The translations under genes were made by a program, and so were the position numbers. Source: an uncultured Ruminococcus sp. (GTDB lineage: Bacteria > Bacillota > Clostridia > Oscillospirales > Ruminococcaceae). From it: a DNA stretch of 64,000 bases. The stretch lies in the NCBI GenBank assembly GCA_900543145.1, contig UQPZ01000002.1, positions 225,204 to 289,203 on the forward strand, read 5' to 3'. The notes under the pieces are model-generated. The model was not told where the DNA came from. It ran no database searches and saw only the letters and a program-made list of their open reading frames with translations. Position 1 is the first letter of the stretch. Each line of letters starts with the position of its first letter. Below are positions 61,269-64,000 of this stretch, piece after piece.

Positions 61269-61868
61269 ATGGCTAAGATAAGCGCAGTAACGATAGAAAG
61301 GCAGTATTGCAGCGGCGGAAGCGATATAGGAAAGCTTGTTGCCGATAATCTCGGAATAAAGTGCTACGACCATGAGCTTTTGCAGATGGCGGCGGAAAAG
61401 ATAGGAATATCGGCAGACGAGGTCAGGAACTTTGAGGAGGCAACTCTTAGTCCTCTTAGATCACCTCTGTCGTTCAGGACGGGAATAGACCGTAAGCTTG
61501 ATCTGGCGGAAAAGCTGTTTGCAGCTCAGGCGGAGCTTATTACGGAGATCGCAAAACAGGGTTCATGCGTTATTGTAGGAAGGTGCGCCGACTATATACT
61601 GAAAAATGTTGTTCCGACACTCAGCGTATATATTTATGCAAGTCATGAAAACAGGATAAATCATGCTATGGAAGCTCATGGGATAAAGTACGACGACGTT
61701 GAAAATACGCTGAAGCGCTATGACAAAAAGAGGGCGGATTTCTACAATATAAACACTACCCGAAACTGGTCGTCAATGCAGACCTACGATATATGTCTTA
61801 ACAGCGGAAAGCTTGGCTATGAGGGCTGCGCTGATATAATTACGGGGATAGTTATAAACAGCAGATAA
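61269..61868 (+). CDS. Cytidylate kinase-like family protein
   Basis: 199 residues. AVTIERQYCSGGSDIGKLVA near 5-24 is the altered P-loop of the cytidylate-kinase-like family (the canonical protein has G-x-x-G-S-G-K-S/T-like spacing). CYDHELLQMAAEKIGIS follows, then CVIVGRCADYILKN near 103 and the lid region RADFYNINTTRNW near 157. CMP kinase proper (cmk) is longer, so nucleotide specificity is unsure, and some relatives are phosphotransferases of other substrates. AAGGAG precedes ATG 61269. It is expressed alone from a full-consensus promoter, so it is probably abundant. Confidence 0.82.
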   Translation: MAKISAVTIERQYCSGGSDIGKLVADNLGIKCYDHELLQMAAEKIGISADEVRNFEEATLSPLRSPLSFRTGIDRKLDLAEKLFAAQAELITEIAKQGSCVIVGRCADYILKNVVPTLSVYIYASHENRINHAMEAHGIKYDDVENTLKRYDKKRADFYNINTTRNWSSMQTYDICLNSGKLGYEGCADIITGIVINSR

Positions 61869-61883
61869 ATTCATAAGGTGCAA

Positions 61884-61919
61884 AAACGAGGGAGAACAGT
61901 TAAGTCCTCCCTCGTTTTC
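61884..61919 (+). terminator. Terminator of the cytidylate-kinase-like gene
   Basis: AAAACGAGGGAG (61884-61895) and CTCCCTCGTTTT (61908-61919) form a perfect 12-bp stem with a 12-nt loop and a TTTTCTTT tail. Confidence 0.9.
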
Positions 61920-61961
61920 TTTATAAGGTTTAAAATGCACTGAGTTTAATTTTCATCTGTA

Positions 61962-63128
61962 TCAGAATATGTCTGCTGCAGACAGATCCAAATTGCAGCC
62001 ATCGCCCAGCTTGCTGTTGATCAGACTGACAACCGCTCTGGGAATCTTTGCGTTGATAAGATCAATATTAACTCCGTCTGCCTTTTTTTCGACGCTGTAC
62101 ATATTATCTATTCCTTCAGCTGTAACATTCACATTGCTTAAGCATACGTTGCAGCCGTCGCCTAGCTTGCATACAAGCATTGACAAGGCTCTGCTTGTAA
62201 GATTTGCGTTTGACAGATCAAAATAGCTTCCGTCTGACATAAAGCCTATGTCAAAATATTCTCCTTCTGCGGAATAGATAGTAACGTTCTTAAGCTGGAC
62301 ATTACAGCCGTCGCCTAAATTGCTTAATGTTTCGGCAAGCTCGTTTTCAGACATATTTGTATTATCCAAGTTCATATTTGATCCGTCTGAGCTGAATGAA
62401 CTCTCTGAACAGCCGCCGTAAAGGTTTTGTGTGCGTTGAGCACAATATTCGTCGTAGCTCAGATCTTCAAAATCCGCATAAGCCGAAAGCTCCTTTGCCG
62501 GAAAGATCTTTGCTGCCGCATGCATTGCTATAAATATAAACGTAAACTTTTCGCAGTCATATGTGTTGAAGGGAATCTCATAAATCCTAACAAAACCGCT
62601 GCCCCAACGCTTGCTGATAGCAGGCTTGTACTCTGCCTGTGCCAGTGAATAAGTATATCTGTCTTCCCAGGCGGCGCTGATGTCCTTGCCCTCCGCTACG
62701 GGACAAATCACAAACTGCGAGGTTTCGTCGTGGGTATCGCAGATACCTCCGGTCATAGCGAACCTGAAAATATAGTCGGTATTTCTTTCAAGCTGTTTTT
62801 CACAGATTATTTGTGTCCAGTCCCAACCCCAGTTTCCTATTTCAAAAACCTCAGTATCTTCTCCGAAGCAGTCAGTAATAAATAATCTTGAGCCGACGTT
62901 ATTATCACATCTTTTATCGAACTTAAACTCTCTCGCATTAAAATTTATAACCTTACTCATAATTTTATCCTCCGTATCACTTGCGATCGGAGCATGAGTA
63001 TTCAGTCTTATTTCACAGCCGCTGATATACTCAGCCCGACCGTTCTTTACTAACCCCTTTGCCCTTTTCGGGTAGGTAGTTCCGATTAAATTTCCCTGCT
63101 TATCGGTAACCTTAATGTTTTTTATCAT
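61962..63128 (-). CDS. Unrecognised protein: RRXRR/PLMP-like N-terminus, middle domain, six ~25-residue repeats
   Basis: 388 residues. Residues 8-36 (TDKQGNLIGTTYPKRAKGLV then KNGRAEYIS) resemble the RRXRR/PLMP segment at the N-terminus of IscB-type proteins (P-x-R-A-R-x-L-L-x-x-G-R-A). No RuvC or HNH nuclease motif follows. Residues about 57-235 are an unrecognised domain (FEIGNWGWDWTQIICEK, FVRIYEIPF). Residues about 246-388 hold six units, each DG-[S/C/V/Y]-x-x-x-L-x-N followed by a short helix, with LGDGCN at 271-276, 322-327 and 374-379, which look like a leucine-rich solenoid. No signal or membrane segment. ATG 63128 is behind GAAGGGGAGG, in the last of three leader repeats. Function unknown. 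Confidence 0.75.
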   Translation of the reverse strand: MIKNIKVTDKQGNLIGTTYPKRAKGLVKNGRAEYISGCEIRLNTHAPIASDTEDKIMSKVINFNAREFKFDKRCDNNVGSRLFITDCFGEDTEVFEIGNWGWDWTQIICEKQLERNTDYIFRFAMTGGICDTHDETSQFVICPVAEGKDISAAWEDRYTYSLAQAEYKPAISKRWGSGFVRIYEIPFNTYDCEKFTFIFIAMHAAAKIFPAKELSAYADFEDLSYDEYCAQRTQNLYGGCSESSFSSDGSNMNLDNTNMSENELAETLSNLGDGCNVQLKNVTIYSAEGEYFDIGFMSDGSYFDLSNANLTSRALSMLVCKLGDGCNVCLSNVNVTAEGIDNMYSVEKKADGVNIDLINAKIPRAVVSLINSKLGDGCNLDLSAADIF

Positions 63129-63271
63129 GGGTATCCTCCCCTTCGTTACCTTTAACTGTATTAAATTGCTTCTGTTTTTTATTATGGGTGCCGTCCCCTC
63201 GTATTGCCGTTATTCCACTGATAACAACCTTATCAGTGTTCGTTTTTTCCTATGGGTGTCTTCCCCTCCGA
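63117..63271 (-). repeat. Three direct copies of an SD/start-like module in the leader
   Basis: On the minus strand copies lie at 63271-63242, 63205-63174 and 63148-63117. Each has GGGGA, a variable 3-5 nt, ACCCAT, then an A-run ending AAAAAAC. Only the last copy has ACCCATG, which is the real start. The others read ACCCATA. Spacing is 68 and 57 bases. The first copy begins at the predicted transcription start. The copies could be decoy ribosome sites or protein-binding RNA motifs. Confidence 0.7.
63216..63238 (-). promoter_or_regulatory. Leader hairpin between module copies 1 and 2
   Basis: CACTGATAA and TTATCAGTG make a perfect 9-bp stem with a 5-nt loop. No U-run follows in the minus direction, so it is more likely a structural spacer or regulatory hairpin than a terminator. 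Confidence 0.55.
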
Positions 63272-63278
63272 CAGCTTA

Positions 63279-63307
63279 ATTGTATCACATACAATTTACA
63301 AAGTCAA
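63279..63307 (-). promoter_or_regulatory. Promoter with perfect palindrome over the -10 box
   Basis: On the minus strand TTGACT (63307-63302) and TACAAT (63284-63279) have a 17-base spacer and TG one base before the -10. The palindrome AATTGTATCACATACAATT (63278-63296), with 8-bp arms around CAC, covers the -10 box and part of the spacer, so a dimeric repressor is expected. Confidence 0.7.
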
Positions 63308-63431
63308 TTGACATAAGCAATATTTATTATTACTGACAAAAAGCAGATCTAATTATACAGCATTATGCACAATGATCAGACTGATTTGGTTTAACACCTC
63401 GGATAAAATTGCGGTTTTTTTATTAAGTATG

Positions 63432-63466
63432 AAAAAACTCCGGTCAGAAAGTCAGACTGGAGTTTT
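63432..63466 (-). terminator. Terminator of the 63599 membrane-protein gene
   Basis: AAAACTCCGGTC (63434-63445) and GACTGGAGTTTT (63455-63466) pair over 12 positions with one G-U. On the minus strand six T follow. The 470-base gap 63129-63598 otherwise holds the leader and promoter of the 61962 gene and a 23-codon plus-strand frame (63474-63545, no good ribosome binding site). Confidence 0.7.
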
Positions 63467-63598
63467 GATTATTATGAAGAATAATGTTTCTAAACTTGCT
63501 GAGGAGGAACGCAGGAAGCATTTATATAAGGGTAAGTGCTTTTGATATATTTTGAAATTGCATTTGCGGTACTTCTATATTGCTATTATCCAAACCCA

Positions 63599-63988
63599 TT
63601 ATTTTGAATCATTGTTTTTATTATAATTTTGTATGTATTTATAAACTTTTACAATAAACCATGACAAAATTTCTGATATTATTACAAATCCCGTTATTAT
63701 AGCAACACCAAAAGGCACCGCTTCCCTGCGATATCCTGAAGTAGCTCCATCTAAGTTAATTCCAACCATACCTATTCCATATAAGCCTTTTCCGTGATAT
63801 ATATATACTAATATAGCATAGATAACATCACTCACCAACCAATACCGTATTTTTTCAGAAACTAGTATCATTTCTGCTGCTACCGCTATTATCGTTAAAA
63901 TTATCATCACAAAACCAGATACATCATCTAGGTTTTTAAATACAGTGAAATTTTTATACAAAAAAGGTATAAGTAAGAAGTGAAACAT
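63599..63988 (-). CDS. Unrecognised multi-pass membrane protein, possibly truncated by window edge
   Basis: 129 residues with about three or four hydrophobic segments (for example VMIILTIIAVAAEMILVS near 27-44, YWLVSDVIYAILVYIY near 49-64, AVPFGVAIITGFVIISEILS near 89-108) and a basic Asn/Lys tail. I cannot name the family. The frame is still open upstream of ATG 63988 to the last base of the window, so the protein may start outside. Its A/T-rich codons differ from the main chromosome style. Confidence 0.5.
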   Translation of the reverse strand: MFHFLLIPFLYKNFTVFKNLDDVSGFVMIILTIIAVAAEMILVSEKIRYWLVSDVIYAILVYIYHGKGLYGIGMVGINLDGATSGYRREAVPFGVAIITGFVIISEILSWFIVKVYKYIQNYNKNNDSK

Positions 63989-64000
63989 ATATAAACCAAT

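Noticed and set aside
61962..63128. IscB-type RNA-guided nuclease
   Set aside because: The N-terminus is similar, but RuvC acidic motifs and the HNH signature are missing and the rest is a different architecture.
63117..63271. CRISPR array
   Set aside because: Only three copies, imperfect, containing the gene's own ribosome site and start, with unequal spacing and no cas gene.

Overview
This window looks like chromosomal DNA of a carbohydrate-fermenting Gram-positive gut or rumen bacterium of the class Clostridia, most likely Ruminococcus or a close relative. That placement is inferred from the glycoside hydrolase set (GH31, GH42, GH51, GH77, glycogen phosphorylase), a FabK-type fatty-acid synthesis operon, TTG/GTG starts behind strong GGAGG ribosome binding sites, and near-consensus sigma-A promoters. 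I saw no rRNA, tRNA, CRISPR array, transposase gene or phage module.

Layout. 1-1569 is the 3' part of a GH31 alpha-glycosidase. 1741-26319 is a large surface-polysaccharide (EPS/capsule) locus. It starts with a strong promoter, a structured leader and the initiating sugar-phosphate transferase. Then come a broken GT4 gene, a complete GDP-D-glycero-alpha-D-manno-heptose pathway (gmhA, hddA, a fused hddC-gmhB and a GDP-sugar 4,6-dehydratase), glycosyltransferases, acyltransferases, two polysaccharide pyruvyltransferases, two Fe-S/FrhB-type proteins, a Wzy-like polymerase, a Wzx-like flippase and the dTDP-rhamnose genes rfbABDC. Decayed gene ends at both edges and in the middle mark it as a recombining cassette. 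26953-32262 holds a helix-hairpin-helix protein, a sigma-factor relic, an XRE-regulated ABC exporter operon and a TipA-like MerR regulator with a 19-bp-spacer promoter. 32424-36122 is a GH51-GH42 arabinoside/galactoside operon on the minus strand. 36331-37767 carries fabD with a dCMP deaminase.

38216-48811 is the main fatty-acid synthesis operon (fabH, fabK, fabG, fabF, accB, fabZ, accC, accD, accA, acpP), interrupted by three unrelated genes, one of which carries an in-frame TAG. 48941-51219 is an ECF sigma factor with a membrane-anchored, probable anti-sigma partner. 51315-54485 is a NatAB-type ABC transporter plus a TraB/GumN lipoprotein, divergent from an XRE regulator whose promoter region carries palindromes. 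55619-59509 is a malQ-glgP operon behind an array of TTTCAAC elements. An amidohydrolase and a cytidylate-kinase-like gene follow.

The strongest candidate for something undescribed is at 61962-63307 on the minus strand. It is a 388-residue protein with an IscB-like RRXRR/PLMP-type N-terminal segment and six roughly 25-residue DG-x-N-x-x-L repeats. It is expressed from a promoter with a perfect palindrome over the -10 box, and its leader contains three copies of a ribosome-binding-site/start module of which only the last has a real ATG. Coordinates and start codons were chosen by reading ribosome binding sites by eye. Functional names rest on motif recognition without database searches.
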